From NCBI GenBank assembly GCA_025232375.1, contig CP060419.1, positions 557,001-621,000 of the forward strand: 64,000 nucleotides of DNA. The letters run 5' to 3'. A program made the position numbers and the translations under genes. Positions within the stretch are counted from its first letter, which is position 1; every line of letters starts with the position of its first letter. Source of the stretch: Pseudoxanthomonas sp. NC8. GTDB taxonomy: Bacteria; Pseudomonadota; Gammaproteobacteria; Xanthomonadales; Xanthomonadaceae. Below are positions 51,268-61,857 of the stretch, one piece after another. Below the pieces are notes generated by a model. It was not told the DNA's origin. It made no database searches and was given only the letters and a program-made list of their open reading frames with translations.

Positions 51268-52137
51268 ATGAGCGCCACGACGCGACGCGTGCTGCTGTTC
51301 GGCGCCAGTGGCCAGATCGGCCAGCGTGTCTGCGCGCGGCTGCGGCAGCAGGGCTGGCAGGTGCTGGCCGTGTCGCGGCAAGCGCGTGCATCCGCGGCGG
51401 GCGTCGAATGGCGGCGCGGCGAGCTGCCGGACGGCGGCGGTGGCGAAGGCTTCGACGCGATCGCCAGCTGCGGCCCGCTCGACCTGTTCTCGCAGTGGTA
51501 TGCGCGCGCCGACACCGGTGGCGCGCGCGTGGTCGCGTTCGGTTCCACCAGCGTGCATGTCAAGCAGGATTCATCCGATCCGGCCGAGCGCGACGTGGCC
51601 GCACGCCTGCGCGACGCCGAGGCGCGGCTGGCCGATGCGGCCGGTGCGCGCGCGGTGGCGGTGACCGTGCTGCGGCCGACCTGGTCTACGGCGCGGGCCG
51701 CGACCGCAACCTGAGCCGGATCGCCGCGCTGGCCCGGCGCCACGGGTTTTTCGTGCTGCCGCACGATGCGCGCGGGTTGCGCCAGCCGGTGCACGTGGAC
51801 GACCTGGCGTCGGCGATGGTCGCGGCCCTGGAGCGCACCGTGCCGGGGTTGCGTGCCTACGACCTGCCCGGGGGCGAGACGCTGGACTATCGCGGGATGG
51901 TCACGCGGGTGCTGGCCTCGCTGCGACCGCAGGCCCGGCTGCTGGTCCTGCCGGGGGCGTCGTTCGCCTGGCCGCGCGGCTGGCGCGCGCGCTGGGCGTA
52001 CACGATGCCGGCCCCGCCGTGCTGGCGCGGATGCGCCGGGGACCGGTGTTCGATGCCGCCGCCGCCCGGCGCGACCAGGCTATGCGCCGCGTCCGTTCGC
52101 ACCGCAAGCGGAGATGTTCGGCGTGGATCCGACCTGA
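51268..52137 (+). CDS. NAD(P)-dependent epimerase/dehydratase-like protein
   Basis: About 290 residues. Rossmann start [20 protein letters not shown] (GxSGxxG), then [56 protein letters not shown] (after repair near 51684, ACCTGG for ACCCTGG), [18 protein letters not shown] and [19 protein letters not shown]. This is the atypical short-chain dehydrogenase/NAD-epimerase group. Breaks near 51985 and 52078 affect the last 50 residues. ATG 51262 is an equally good start. Substrate unknown; related proteins act on sugar nucleotides or as redox sensors. Confidence 0.75.
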
Positions 52138-52194
52138 GCCTGGCAGGCCGTCCGGCAGTGCCGGCCCGTGGCCGGCACCTTCCCGGGGAGGCGC

Positions 52195-52681
52195 TCAGTA
52201 CTTCCAGCCCAGGTGCCGGTACAGCTTCGCCAGCACCTAAGGCCGGGCCGATCAGCAGGTAGACCAGGTCGGTGAGGAAGCTCGGCTTGCGGCCTTCGAG
52301 CTTGTGGCCGATGAACTGGGCGATCCAGGCGACCACGAACACGGCCACCGCCGACCACAGCAGCGCGGTAAGGCCGAAGCGCGATTCGACCAGCCGGCAC
52401 ACGCAGCCGCAGAAGAAGAACACCGCCAGCATGCCCAGGCCGAGCGTGCGCGAGAGCCGGTAATAGAACATCCAGGCGATGAACATCGTCAGCGCGGCCC
52501 AGATGCCGGTTTTCATCCAGGTGCCGAACACCGGGATGCACCAGATCAGCGCCACTACCGACCACAGGATCAACGGCACGGCGACCACGTGGATGCGCTG
52601 GTTGGTCGCGTTCTGGTGGTCGCCCGAGTAGCTGGCGAAATAGCGGTCGATCGGCCGCATGGGTGACGCTGCACTGTTCAT
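52195..52681 (-). CDS. DUF962/Mpo1-like membrane protein
   Basis: About 162 residues and four helices. [20 protein letters not shown] followed by [20 protein letters not shown] carries the conserved YxxxH...NxxxHxxG-like histidines of the DUF962 (Mpo1) family, with a second His in [20 protein letters not shown]. Mpo1 is an iron-dependent dioxygenase of 2-hydroxy fatty acids in yeast. One break at 52236-52243 (CACCTAAGGCC for CACCCAGGCC) restores the ending [15 protein letters not shown]. Confidence 0.8.
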
Positions 52682-52747
52682 CGTTTTCCCTCCCAGGAAT
52701 GGGAGGGAGCATACCGTGCGCGGCCGCCGTGGCCGCGCGGGGTGGAC

Positions 52748-53702
52748 TCAGTCGACGCTGATCCCGGCCAGCTTCTGCAGCGCTTCGGCGTACTTGGCGC
52801 GGGTGCGTCCGATCACCTCGGCCGGCAGCGCCGGGCCGGGCGCGGTCTTGTTCCAGTCCAGCGTTTCCAGGTAGTCGCGCACGAACTGCTTGTCGTAGCT
52901 CGGCGGGCTGGTGCCGACCTGGTATTCGTCGGCCGGCCAGTAGCGCGAGGAATCCGGGGTCAGCATCTCGTCCATGATGTACAGGCGGCCGTCGGCGTCG
53001 GTACCGAACTCGAACTTGGTGTCGGCCAGCAGGATGCCGCGCCCGGCCGCATAGGCGGCGGCGTAGCGGTACAGGCGCAGGGTCGCGTCGCGCACGCGCT
53101 CGGCCAGCTCGCCGCCGACGGTACGCACCATCGCGTCGAAGTCGATGTTCTCGTCGTGGTCGCCGACGGCAGCCTTGGTCGAGGGGTGAAGATCGGTTCG
53201 GGCAGCTGCTCGGCCTTGGCGCAGGCCGTCGGGCAGGGCGATGCCGCTGACCTGGCCGGTGCGCTGGTAGTCCTTCCAGCCGCTGCCGATCAGGTAGCCG
53301 CGGGCGATCGCTTCCACCGGCACCGGCTTGAGCTTGCGCGTCACCACCGCGCGCTTCGCGTACAGGGCCGCGTCCACGCCTTCGGGCAGCACGGCGGCAA
53401 CGTCTATACCGGTGAGGTGGTTGGGCATCAGGTTCGCGGTCTTGCCGAACCAGAAATTGGAGATCTGGCACAGCATCTCGCCCTTGCCCGGGATCGGGTC
53501 CGGCAGGACCACGTCGAACGCCGAAAGGCGGTCGGTGGCGACCATCAGCAGGTAGCCGTCGGGCGAGGCGCCCCTCCCGGCCGGCGGCGGCCAGCGCCGC
53601 GGCGGGAATCCGCTCGCGCGGCAGGTCGAATACGTCGCGCACCTTGCCGCGGTGGCGCAGCGGCAGGCCGGGAAGGTCGGACTGGAGCAGGGTCGTGGAC
53701 AA
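52748..53702 (-). CDS. purC: phosphoribosylaminoimidazole-succinocarboxamide synthase
   Basis: About 318 residues, the long form of SAICAR synthetase. Joins CAIR and aspartate with ATP in purine synthesis. [33 protein letters not shown] and [17 protein letters not shown] open it; [29 protein letters not shown], then [14 protein letters not shown] and [17 protein letters not shown] are the central motifs. TTG 53702 with GGAGA nearby is the likely start ([14 protein letters not shown]). Breaks near 53565, 53205 and 53187. Confidence 0.93.
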
Positions 53703-53854
53703 CGCGGTCTCCGGGGGCAGGGCCCGTGCAGGAATGACATCCCGGGGAAGCCGCGCCGGGCGGCGGCCGGCCGCACAGTGTACGGCGAGGCGGGCCGGCT
53801 GTGCCGTAGAATCGGCGTTCCGCACGTCGACAGGCACGAGGGCGCATCCGCCGG

Positions 53855-54200
53855 ATGGACCGCTGGTACGGAAAACTGCTGGGCCCTGGTCGCCGGGGCG
53901 CTGCTGTTCAGGGCCAACCCGCTGTTCGGCGCGGTCATCGGCCTGCTGCTCGGCCATGCCCTCGACCGCGACCTGTTCCGTACGTTCCGCACGCGCGACC
54001 GCGATGATCCCTACGCCGAGCTGGGCCTGACCGAATCGGCCAGCGAGGCGGAGATCGACCAGGCCTACCGCAGGCTGATGTCGCAGTACCACCCGGACAA
54101 GGTCGCCGGCGCCGCGCCGGAACTGCGCGCCCGGGCCGAACAGCGTTCCCGCGCGATCAATGCCGCCTACGACCGGATCCGCGCCCGGCGCCGGCGCTGA
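53855..54200 (+). CDS. membrane-anchored J-domain protein
   Basis: About 115 residues. [20 protein letters not shown] and [20 protein letters not shown] form one or two membrane helices, then a J domain [20 protein letters not shown] with [15 protein letters not shown] (HPD motif) and [13 protein letters not shown]. The layout is a truncated DjlA-like co-chaperone: the TerB part of DjlA is missing. One break at 53880 (GGGCCCTGGTC for GGGCCTGGTC). TAGAAT box at 53807-53812. Divergent from purC. Confidence 0.8.
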
Positions 54201-54252
54201 TCCCGTCCGTCTCCGCGCCGCCGCCACCACTCCCGATCACCGCGAGCCGACC

Positions 54253-54939
54253 ATGCAGCCGACCGTCATCGCCCCGTCCATCCTCTCGGCCGACTTCGCC
54301 CGCCTGGGCGAGGAAGTGGACAACGTGCTGGCCGCCGGCGCCGACTGGGTCCATTTCGACGTGATGGACAACCACTACGTGCCCAACCTGACGATCGGGC
54401 CGCTGGTCTGCCAGGCGTTGCGCAAGCACGGCGTCAGCGCCTTCATCGACGTGCACCTGATGGTCGAGCCGGTGGACCGGATCGTGCCCGACTTCGCCGA
54501 GGCCGGCGCCAACCTGATCAGCTTCCATCCGGAGGCCAGCCGCCATGTCCATCGCACCATCCAGCTGATCAGGTCGCACGGCTGCTAAGGCCGGGCTGGT
54601 GCTCAACCCGGCCACGCCCGTGGAGGCGCTGGACTGGGTGCTGGAGGACATCGTATGGTGATGCTGATGTCGGTCAATCCCGGCTTCGGCGGTAAGGCCT
54701 TCATCCCGTCGACCGTGGATAAGCTGCGCGCGGTGCGGGCGATGATCGACAAGACCGGCAAGCCGATCCGGCTGGAGATCGATGGCGGGGTCAAGGCCGA
54801 CAATATCGGCGAGATCGCCGCGGCCGGCGCCGACACCTTCGTTGCCGGTTCGGCGATCTTCGGTGCACCGCGGACCCGCGAGCATTACCAGGGCGTGATC
54901 GGCAGGATGAAGGCGGCGGTGGACGCGGTCCGCGGCTGA
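54253..54939 (+). CDS. rpe: ribulose-phosphate 3-epimerase
   Basis: About 228 residues, a TIM barrel of the pentose phosphate pathway. [40 protein letters not shown] (metal ligands), [53 protein letters not shown], and VAGSAIFG are all in place. Breaks at 54585 (TGCTAAGGCC for TGCAAGGCC) and near 54653 (ATCGTATGG for ATCGACATGG); neither is a CCWGG site, but both are CAAGG/CATGG words. Starts 52 bases after the J-domain gene. Confidence 0.94.
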
Positions 54940-54964
54940 TCGGCTGCCGGCTCCCTGCCCGCAG

Positions 54965-54992
54965 GCCGGCGGCGCCTCCACGCGCCGCCGGC
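54965..54992 (+). terminator. GC-rich hairpin after rpe
   Basis: Perfect 11-base stem GCCGGCGGCGC / GCGCCGCCGGC with a six-base loop CTCCAC, starting 26 bases after the rpe stop. No T-run follows, so termination may be imperfect. A smaller hairpin GGAGGC/GCCTCC lies at 55007-55024. The stretch 54940-55161 has no gene. Confidence 0.5.
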
Positions 54993-55161
54993 CCCGTGCC
55001 GCTTGTGGAGGCAATCCCGCCTCCGCCCGTCGTCCCTGCGATGGCCTTCGATGTTGCAGGCCTCCGGTGACAGCACGATGACCGCCCGGCGCCTGCGGTT
55101 CACGCGCGACAGCGCGGGGCGCTGCTAGCCTGCGTCGGCCCTTCCGCCAAGGACCTGCCGC

Positions 55162-56110
55162 ATGCCTGCTGCCGACGCACCTGCTTCCTGCTGGCTGGTC
55201 CTCAACGGCAAGTCCGCCGGCGACGATTCCGTGCGCGAGGCGGTCGAGGCCATGCGCGCTCGCGGCCTGTCGATGGCGGTGCGCCTGACCTGGAGGAGGC
55301 GGGCGACGCCGCGCGCTGGGTCGCCGACGCGATCGCCGCCGATGCCGACAGCGTGGTGGCCGGCGGCGGTGACGGCACCTGGGCGAGGTGGCCACCGCGC
55401 TCGCCGCGCACGCATGGCCCGCCGAACGCCTGCCCGCGCTTGGCCTGCTGCCGCTGGGCACGGCCAACGACTTCGCCGCCGCCGCCGGCGTGCCGGTCGA
55501 TCCGCACGCGGCGCTTGCACTGGTGGCGGAAGGCCACGCGCGGCCCCTGGACCTGCTGCAGGTCGATGCCGATGGCCGCCGCTCGTGGTGCGCCAACCTG
55601 GCCAGCGCCGGCTTCGGTACCGGAGTGACGGTGGATACCGATGAGGGCCTGAAGAAGCTGCTTGGCGGACTCGCCTACCTGGTGACCGGCATCGCTAGGC
55701 TCGGCCGCATCGAGGCGGTGCCGGCGCGGCTGCGCGGCCCGGGCTTCGAGTGGGAGGGTGGCATGGCCGCGCTGGGCGTGGGCAACGGCCGCCAGGCTGG
55801 CGGTGGTCAGGCGATGTGCCCGGATGCGCTGGTCGATGACGGCCAACTCGACCTCACCGTGATTCCGGAGTTGTCCGGCGAACTGCTGGCCACGATCGGC
55901 ACGCTGGTCAAGGAGGGTCAGCGCGCCGCGCTGGAGCGCAGCGCGCTGCGGGTGCGACTGCCGTGGGTGGAGATCGAAACGCCTGCACCGCTCACCCTCA
56001 ACCTGGACGGCGAGCCGGTGCAGGGCCGGCGGTTCCGCATCGAGTGTGTGCCCGGCCGGGTACGCATGCACCTGCCTGCCGGATGCCCGTTGCTGTCGCA
56101 ACCTTCCTGA
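55162..56110 (+). CDS. YegS/DAGK-type lipid kinase
   Basis: About 316 residues. Diacylglycerol-kinase catalytic fold: [37 protein letters not shown] (the GGDGT nucleotide motif after repair of ACCTGGGCG near 55379 to ACCCTGGGCG), [40 protein letters not shown], and [19 protein letters not shown]. This matches YegS, which phosphorylates phosphatidylglycerol or related lipids in vitro. A second break lies near 55290. The GRQ(A)GGG step is typical. Stands 152 bases before trpE. Confidence 0.88.
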
Positions 56111-56262
56111 GCGGCTGCACGCCGGACCCGATCCGGTTAAAGTTGGCGACATGTTCGGCCAGACGACCAGGCTTTCCCTTGCTTCCGCGCGCCGGTGCTG
56201 GCGATGGCGGCCTTATGCCGTCGTCCCATGCCATGCCCCGATCCGCCGCAAGGAACCCCGCC

Positions 56263-57739
56263 TTGGTCACGCCCGAACAGTTCCGGCAGCACGCTGCCGC
56301 TGAAGAGAATTTCAACCGCGTCCCCGTCGTCCGCGAAGTGCTGTCCGACCTGGACACGCCGCTGTCGGTCTACCTGAAGCTCGCCGACGCCCCGCACACC
56401 TACCTGCTCGAATCGGTCGAAGGCGGCGAACGCTTCGGCCGCTACTCGATCATCGGCCTGCCGGCCGCGCGCACGGTCGCCTTCCGCGGCCATTCGATGG
56501 AAGTGCGCGAGCACGGACAGGTCATCGAGCAGCGCGAGGTCGCCGATCCGTTCGCCGAGGTCGAGGCGCTGCGCACCTCCTATTCGGTACCGAAGCTGGA
56601 GGGCCTGCCGGGCTTTACCGGCGGCCCGGTGGGCTGGTTCGGCTTCGAGTGCATCGGCTACATCGAGCCGCGCCTTACCGGCGGCGACAAGCCCGACGAA
56701 CTCGGTACGCCGGACATCTACCTGATGCTGTCCGAAGAGCTGGCGGTGTTCGACAACCTCAAGGGCCGGCTGTACCTGGTCGTGCATGCGGACCCGCGCG
56801 AGCCGGGCTCGTGGGACGCGGCGCAGGCGCGGCTGGACGCGCTGGTCGACAAGCTGCGCGCGCCCGGCAGCTATCCGCTGCCGCTGAGCCGCGACGTGCT
56901 CGACGAGAGCCATTTCGTTTCCGGCTTCACCCGCGAAGGCTTCATCGAGGCGGTGGAGAAGTCCAAGGAATACATCCGCGCCGGCGACGTGTTCCAGGTG
57001 GTGCTGAGCCAGCGCATGAGCGTGCCGTTCAACGCGCGGCCGGTGGACGTGTACCGCGCGCTGCGCGCGCTCAACCCGTCGCCGTACATGTACTTCCTCG
57101 ATACCGGCGAGGTGCAGGTGGTCGGCTCGTCGCCGGAGATCCTGGTCCGGCAGCAGGGCGACGAGGTGACCGTGCGCCCGATCGCCGGCACCCGCCCGCG
57201 CGGCGCCACCCCGGCCGAGGACCTGGCGCTGGAGCAGGACCTGCTCGCCGATCCGAAGGAACGCGCCGAGCACCTGATGCTGATCGACCTGGGCCGCAAC
57301 GACGTCGGCCGCGTCGCCGAGGCCGGCAGCGTCGAGGTCGGCGAGCGCTTCGTGATCGAGCGCTACAGCCATGTCATGCACATCGTCAGCGAGGTCACCG
57401 GCAAGCTGCTAAGGCCTGAGCTACGCCGACGTGCTGCGCGCGACCTTCCCGGCCGGCACGGTCAGCGGCGCGCCGAAGATCCGCGCGCTGGAAGTGATCC
57501 GCGAACTCGAGCCGGTCAAGCGCAATGTCTACGCCGGCAGCATCGGCTACATCGGCTGGCACGGCGACGCCGATACCGCGATCGCGATCCGCACCGCGGT
57601 GATCAAGGATGGCCACCTGCACGTGCAGGCCGGTGCCGGCATCGTCTACGACTCCGACCCGCAGGCGGAATGGGACGAGACCATGAACAAGGGCCGCGCG
57701 CTGTTCCGCGCGGTGGCGCAGGCGGCGAAGGGGTTGTGA
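56263..57739 (+). CDS. trpE: anthranilate synthase component I
   Basis: About 492 residues. TrpE converts chorismate and the ammonia from TrpG to anthranilate. [20 protein letters not shown] holds the LLES feedback motif for tryptophan; the chorismate core has [61 protein letters not shown] and [21 protein letters not shown] 56263 has AAGGAA seven bases upstream; ATG 56215 and 56233 are alternatives. One break near 57410 (CTGCTAAGGCCTGAG) shifts the frame. Its stop overlaps the next start (TGATG). Confidence 0.93.
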
Positions 57740-58807
57740 TGGCGGCCGGCACGAGTTTCAGGAACGACTACAGCGAAGGCGCGCATCCACGACTGCTGCA
57801 GGCACTGGTCGCGGCCAGCGCCGAGCAGAACGCCGGCTACGGCCTGGACCGGCACAGCCTGCGCGCGGCGGCACTGATCCGCGCGCGGCTGGGCGGAATC
57901 GACGCCGACGTGCATTTCATCTCCGGCGGCACCCAGGCCAACCTGCTGGCCATCGCCTCCTTCCTGCGTCCGCACCAGGCCGCGGTGTCGGTGCAGGGCG
58001 GCCACATCGCCACCCATGAAACCGGCGCGATCGAGGCGACCGGGCACAAGGTGCTGACCGTGCCGGCAGGCATCGACGGCAAGCTGACCGCGGCGCTGGT
58101 CGCGCAGGTGCTCGGCGAACACACCGACGAGCACATGGTCCAGCCGAAGCTGGTCTACGTGAGCAACAGCAGCGAGGTCGGTACGGTCTATTCGCGGGCC
58201 GAACTGCAGTCGCTCTCCGCCTTCTGCCGCGAGCGCGGCCTGTTGCTGTTCCTCGATGGCGCGCGGCTGGGATCGGCCCTGGCCGCCGAGTGCAACGACC
58301 TGGCGCTGGCCGACATCGCCGCACTGTGCGACGCGTTCTACATCGGCGGCACCAAGAACGGCGCGCTGGCCGGCGAGGCGCTGGTGGTCTGCAACGACGC
58401 GCTCAAGCCCGACCTGCGCTACCTTGGTCAAGCAGCGCGGCGCGATGCTGGCCAAGGGCATGTTCCTCGGCGTGCAGTTCGAGGCCCTGTTCGAGGACGA
58501 CCTGTTCCTCGAGCTGGCCCGCCACGCCAACGCGATGGCGTCACGCCTGCGCGCGGCGCTGTCGGCACTGGGTGTCGGCTTCCTCGCCGATTCGCCGACC
58601 AACCAGCTGTTCCCGGTCCTGCCGGCGCGGGTGGTCGAAGCGCTGGAGCGACGCTACGAATTCCATCGATGGCAGACCATGGCCGACGGCCGCATCGCCA
58701 TCCGCCTCGTCACCTCGTGGGCGACGAAGCCGGAAGCGGTGGAGGATTTCATTGCCGATGCGCGCGGGGCCCTGAACCCGTCGACGCCTGCGCTGGTGGA
58801 GAGCTGA
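57739..58807 (+). CDS. threonine aldolase family protein
   Basis: About 356 residues, fold-I PLP enzyme. [74 protein letters not shown] and [20 protein letters not shown], the last with the PLP lysine. This is the L-threonine/L-allo-threonine aldolase (beta-eliminating lyase) group that splits threonine to glycine and acetaldehyde. One break at 58432 (TACCTTGGTC for TACCTGGTC). It is inserted between trpE and trpG, with one base overlap to trpE and a one-base gap to trpG, so the three are co-transcribed. Confidence 0.9.
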
Positions 58808-58808
58808 C

Positions 58809-59390
<582 letters not shown>

Positions 59391-59537
59391 GCCGGCGCGT
59401 CAGCGCCCCGCCGGTGTGGCAGCCGGTGCGGTGCACGCGCGCCAGGGTGCCGTTCGCGATGGCGCCGTGCAGCTTCGGCAGGCCGTGGCGCAGGCGCAGT
59501 GCCGGCGCCCGGCGAAGAAGGCCGGACAGGCCCCGGC

Positions 59538-59798
59538 TCAGGCGTGCACGATGAAGTCGATCACCACCGCGCCGGGCTGCTGCTGGCGGTAGGCGATCTC
59601 GATGCGGTCGCCGAAGCGCGTCGCGATCTGGTCGAGCAGCGGCAGCGGGTCATGGTCGTTGACGAAGCGCATCGCCTCGCCCGGCTCCAGCGCGCCCAGT
59701 GCGCCGAAGATGGCCGAGTGGCGGAAGCGCCGGGCAATGCCACGGGCATCGAACGGGTGGGCGGTGTACTCGGGAGTGGCAGCGGACAGGCCGGTCAT
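59538..59798 (-). CDS. DUF2249-domain protein
   Basis: 86 residues from ATG 59798 (AGGAG seven bases upstream). HPFDARGIARRFRHSAIFGA, LGALEPGEAMRFVNDHDPLP, LLDQIATRFGDRIEIAYRQQ and PGAVVIDFIVHA match the DUF2249 fold, a TusA-like small domain often encoded beside denitrification, hemerythrin and NO-response genes. Intact. An FNR/ANR-like box lies about 55 bases before the start, which suggests induction at low oxygen. Confidence 0.85.
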   Translation of the reverse strand: MTGLSAATPEYTAHPFDARGIARRFRHSAIFGALGALEPGEAMRFVNDHDPLPLLDQIATRFGDRIEIAYRQQQPGAVVIDFIVHA

Positions 59799-59852
59799 GG
59801 CGGTCTCCTGTGGACTGGAGCGCCAGCCTGCAACCACCGGCGGGCACGCGCC

Positions 59853-59867
59853 CTGATCCAGATCATG
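59853..59867 (-). promoter_or_regulatory. FNR/ANR-like box
   Basis: CTGATCCAGATCATG: two half-sites TGAT and ATCA spaced by four bases, close to the FNR consensus TTGAT-N4-ATCAA. Its centre is about 62 bases before the DUF2249 start codon, compatible with class II activation if transcription starts near 59819. Inferred by match and context only. Confidence 0.5.
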
Positions 59868-59895
59868 GCGGGCGCTGTTGGCGCGCCGGCCTGCC

Positions 59896-60295
59896 TCAGC
59901 GGAACACCAGCCGCCGCATCAGGAAGAAGTTCGCCACCGCCAGCCCGCCTTCGACCACCGGCTTGGCCAGTAAGGCCCAGTGCAGGCCGAGCCGCGCCTC
60001 GACCGAGGCCAGCAGCAGGGTGCTGAGCGCGGTCATCGCCAGCCACAGCACCCAGAAGCGGGCGAAGCGGCGCCAGCCCAGCCGGCTGCCGTCGCCGTCG
60101 GCGAAGGTGTAGCGGCCGTTGAGCCAGAAGCCGACCGCGGCCGCGCTGCTGCGGCTGGGTAAGGTTGGCCGGCGTGGCCGGCAGGCCGAGCGCGGTGAGG
60201 GCCACGAACAGCGACCAGTCCAGCAGCAGCTGGAGGATGCCGAAGGCGAGGTAGTGGCCGCCTTGGCGGAGGAGGGGCATCGGTGCGGATTCCAT
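59896..60295 (-). CDS. GtrA-family membrane protein
   Basis: About 133 residues with four helices: [35 protein letters not shown] (helix then conserved RYTF motif), [20 protein letters not shown] and [20 protein letters not shown]. GtrA proteins are thought to help flip undecaprenyl-linked sugars for O-antigen or lipid A glycosylation. A break near 60165 (CCTTACCC region) separates helix 1-2. Start at ATG 60295 with ATG 60280 as alternative. Upstream is a REPIN-like repeat and glmU in the opposite direction. Confidence 0.8.
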
Positions 60296-60313
60296 CGTGC
60301 GCGTGGCGCCATT

Positions 60314-60408
60314 GTAGGAGCCGGTCCTGCCGGCGACACGAGGTCGCAGTACCAGCGCCGGCGCCGCTCGCGCCGGTCGTGCCGCGTCGTGTCGCCGGCA
60401 GGACCGGC
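60314..60408. repeat. REPIN-like inverted pair
   Basis: Perfect 22-base inverted arms at 60320-60341 and 60387-60408 separated by 45 GC-rich bases; the left one is preceded by GTAGGA. Each arm carries its own small hairpin GCCGG-TCCTG-CCGGC. It fills the divergent region between the GtrA gene and glmU. Same GTAG-headed layout as 32222-32295 but a different stem sequence. Confidence 0.7.
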
Positions 60409-60430
60409 GCCTGCGGAGCGGAGGCCCGGC

Positions 60431-60436
60431 TAGAAT
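60431..60436 (+). promoter_or_regulatory. TAGAAT box before glmU
   Basis: TAGAATCGGC at 60431-60440, 27 bases before ATG 60464, the same spacing as before trpS. Probable -10 region; no -35 match. Confidence 0.4.
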
Positions 60437-60463
60437 CGGCCCAGTTCCCGTACCGGATTCGAC

Positions 60464-61838
60464 ATGAGCCAGCCATTGCACGTGGTCATCCTCGCCGCCG
60501 GCGAAGGCAAGCGGATGAAATCGGCGCTGCCCAAGGTGCTGCAGCCGGTCGGCGGCCGGCCGATGCTGGCGCATGTGATCGATACCGCGCGCGCGCTGCT
60601 TCCGGCGGGCATCCACGTGGTCTACGGCCATGGCGGCGAGGCGGTGCGCGCGGCCTTTGCCGGGCAGGACGACCTGTCTGGGCCGAGCAGGCGCAGCAGC
60701 TGGGTACCGGCCATGCGGTGCAGCAGGCGATGCCGGGTATCCCGGAGGCGGCGGCGGACGTGCTGGTGCTGTACGGCGACGTGCCGCTGACCTCGCCCGA
60801 CACCCTGCGCCAGCTGCTCGACGCGCCCCGGCCTGCTGCGCGTGCTGGTGGCCGAGCCGGAGGACCCGACCGGCTACGGCCGCATCGAACGCGACCCGCA
60901 GGGGCGCGTGGCGGCGATCGTCGAGCACCGCGACGCCGACGCGGAACAGCGCCGCATCCGCACGGTCAACACCGGCATCATCGCCGCCGAGTCCGACGCG
61001 CTGAAGCGCTGGCTGGCCCGCCTCTCCAACGGCAACAATGGGGCGAGTACTACCTGACCGACGTTTTCGCCATGGCTGCCTCGGAATACAACCCGGCTGA
61101 AATGATCCTGGCCGCCGATCCGCTGGAGACCGAGGGCGCCAACGATCTGGCAGCTGGCCCAGCTCGAGCGCGCGTACCAGCTGCGCTGCGCCAAGGCACT
61201 GTGCGTGCAGGGCGTGCGCCTGCTCGATCCGTCGCGCTTCGACCAGCGCGGCACGGTCCGCGCCGGTCGCGACGTGGAGATCGACGCCAACGTGGTGCTC
61301 GAGGGCGAGGTAGAACTGGGCGACGGCGTGCGCATCGGTCCGTTCACCCGGCTCAAGGACGTGCGCCTGGGGCCGGGCACCGAGGTGCGCGCGCATTGCG
61401 ACCTGGACGGCGTGGTCAGCGAGGGCGCCGCGCAGATCGGCCCGTACGCGCGGCTGCGCCCCGGCACCGTGCTCGCCGACGGCGTGCACATCGGCAACTT
61501 CGTCGAGACCAAGAAGGCGGTGCTGGGCGTCGGCAGCAAGGCCAACCACCTGACCTACCTGGCGCGACGCGCAGGTCGGCGCCGGGGTGAACATCGGTGC
61601 CGGCACCATCACCTGCAACTACGACGGGGTGAACAAGTCGACCACGACCATCGGCGATGGCGCCTTCATCGGCTCCAATTCCTCGCTGGTGGCGCCGGTG
61701 GAGATCGGTGCGCAGGCCACCATCGGCGCCGGTTCGGTGATCACCCGCAACGCGCCGGCCGGCGAGCTCACCGTTGCCCGCACGCGGCAGCACACGCTGG
61801 AAGGCTGGAAGCGGCCGGCGAAGAAGCCAAAGGCCTGA
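60464..61838 (+). CDS. glmU: bifunctional UDP-N-acetylglucosamine pyrophosphorylase / glucosamine-1-phosphate acetyltransferase
   Basis: About 458 residues. N-terminal uridyltransferase: [76 protein letters not shown]-terminal left-handed beta-helix: [60 protein letters not shown] and [20 protein letters not shown]. Makes UDP-GlcNAc for peptidoglycan and lipopolysaccharide. Breaks near 60678, 60828, 61035, 61148 (GATCTGGCAG for GATCTGTGGCAG-like) and 61567. Essential in most bacteria, so real disruption is implausible. Confidence 0.93.
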
Positions 61839-61857
61839 CCGTGCGCGGCGCCTGCGC

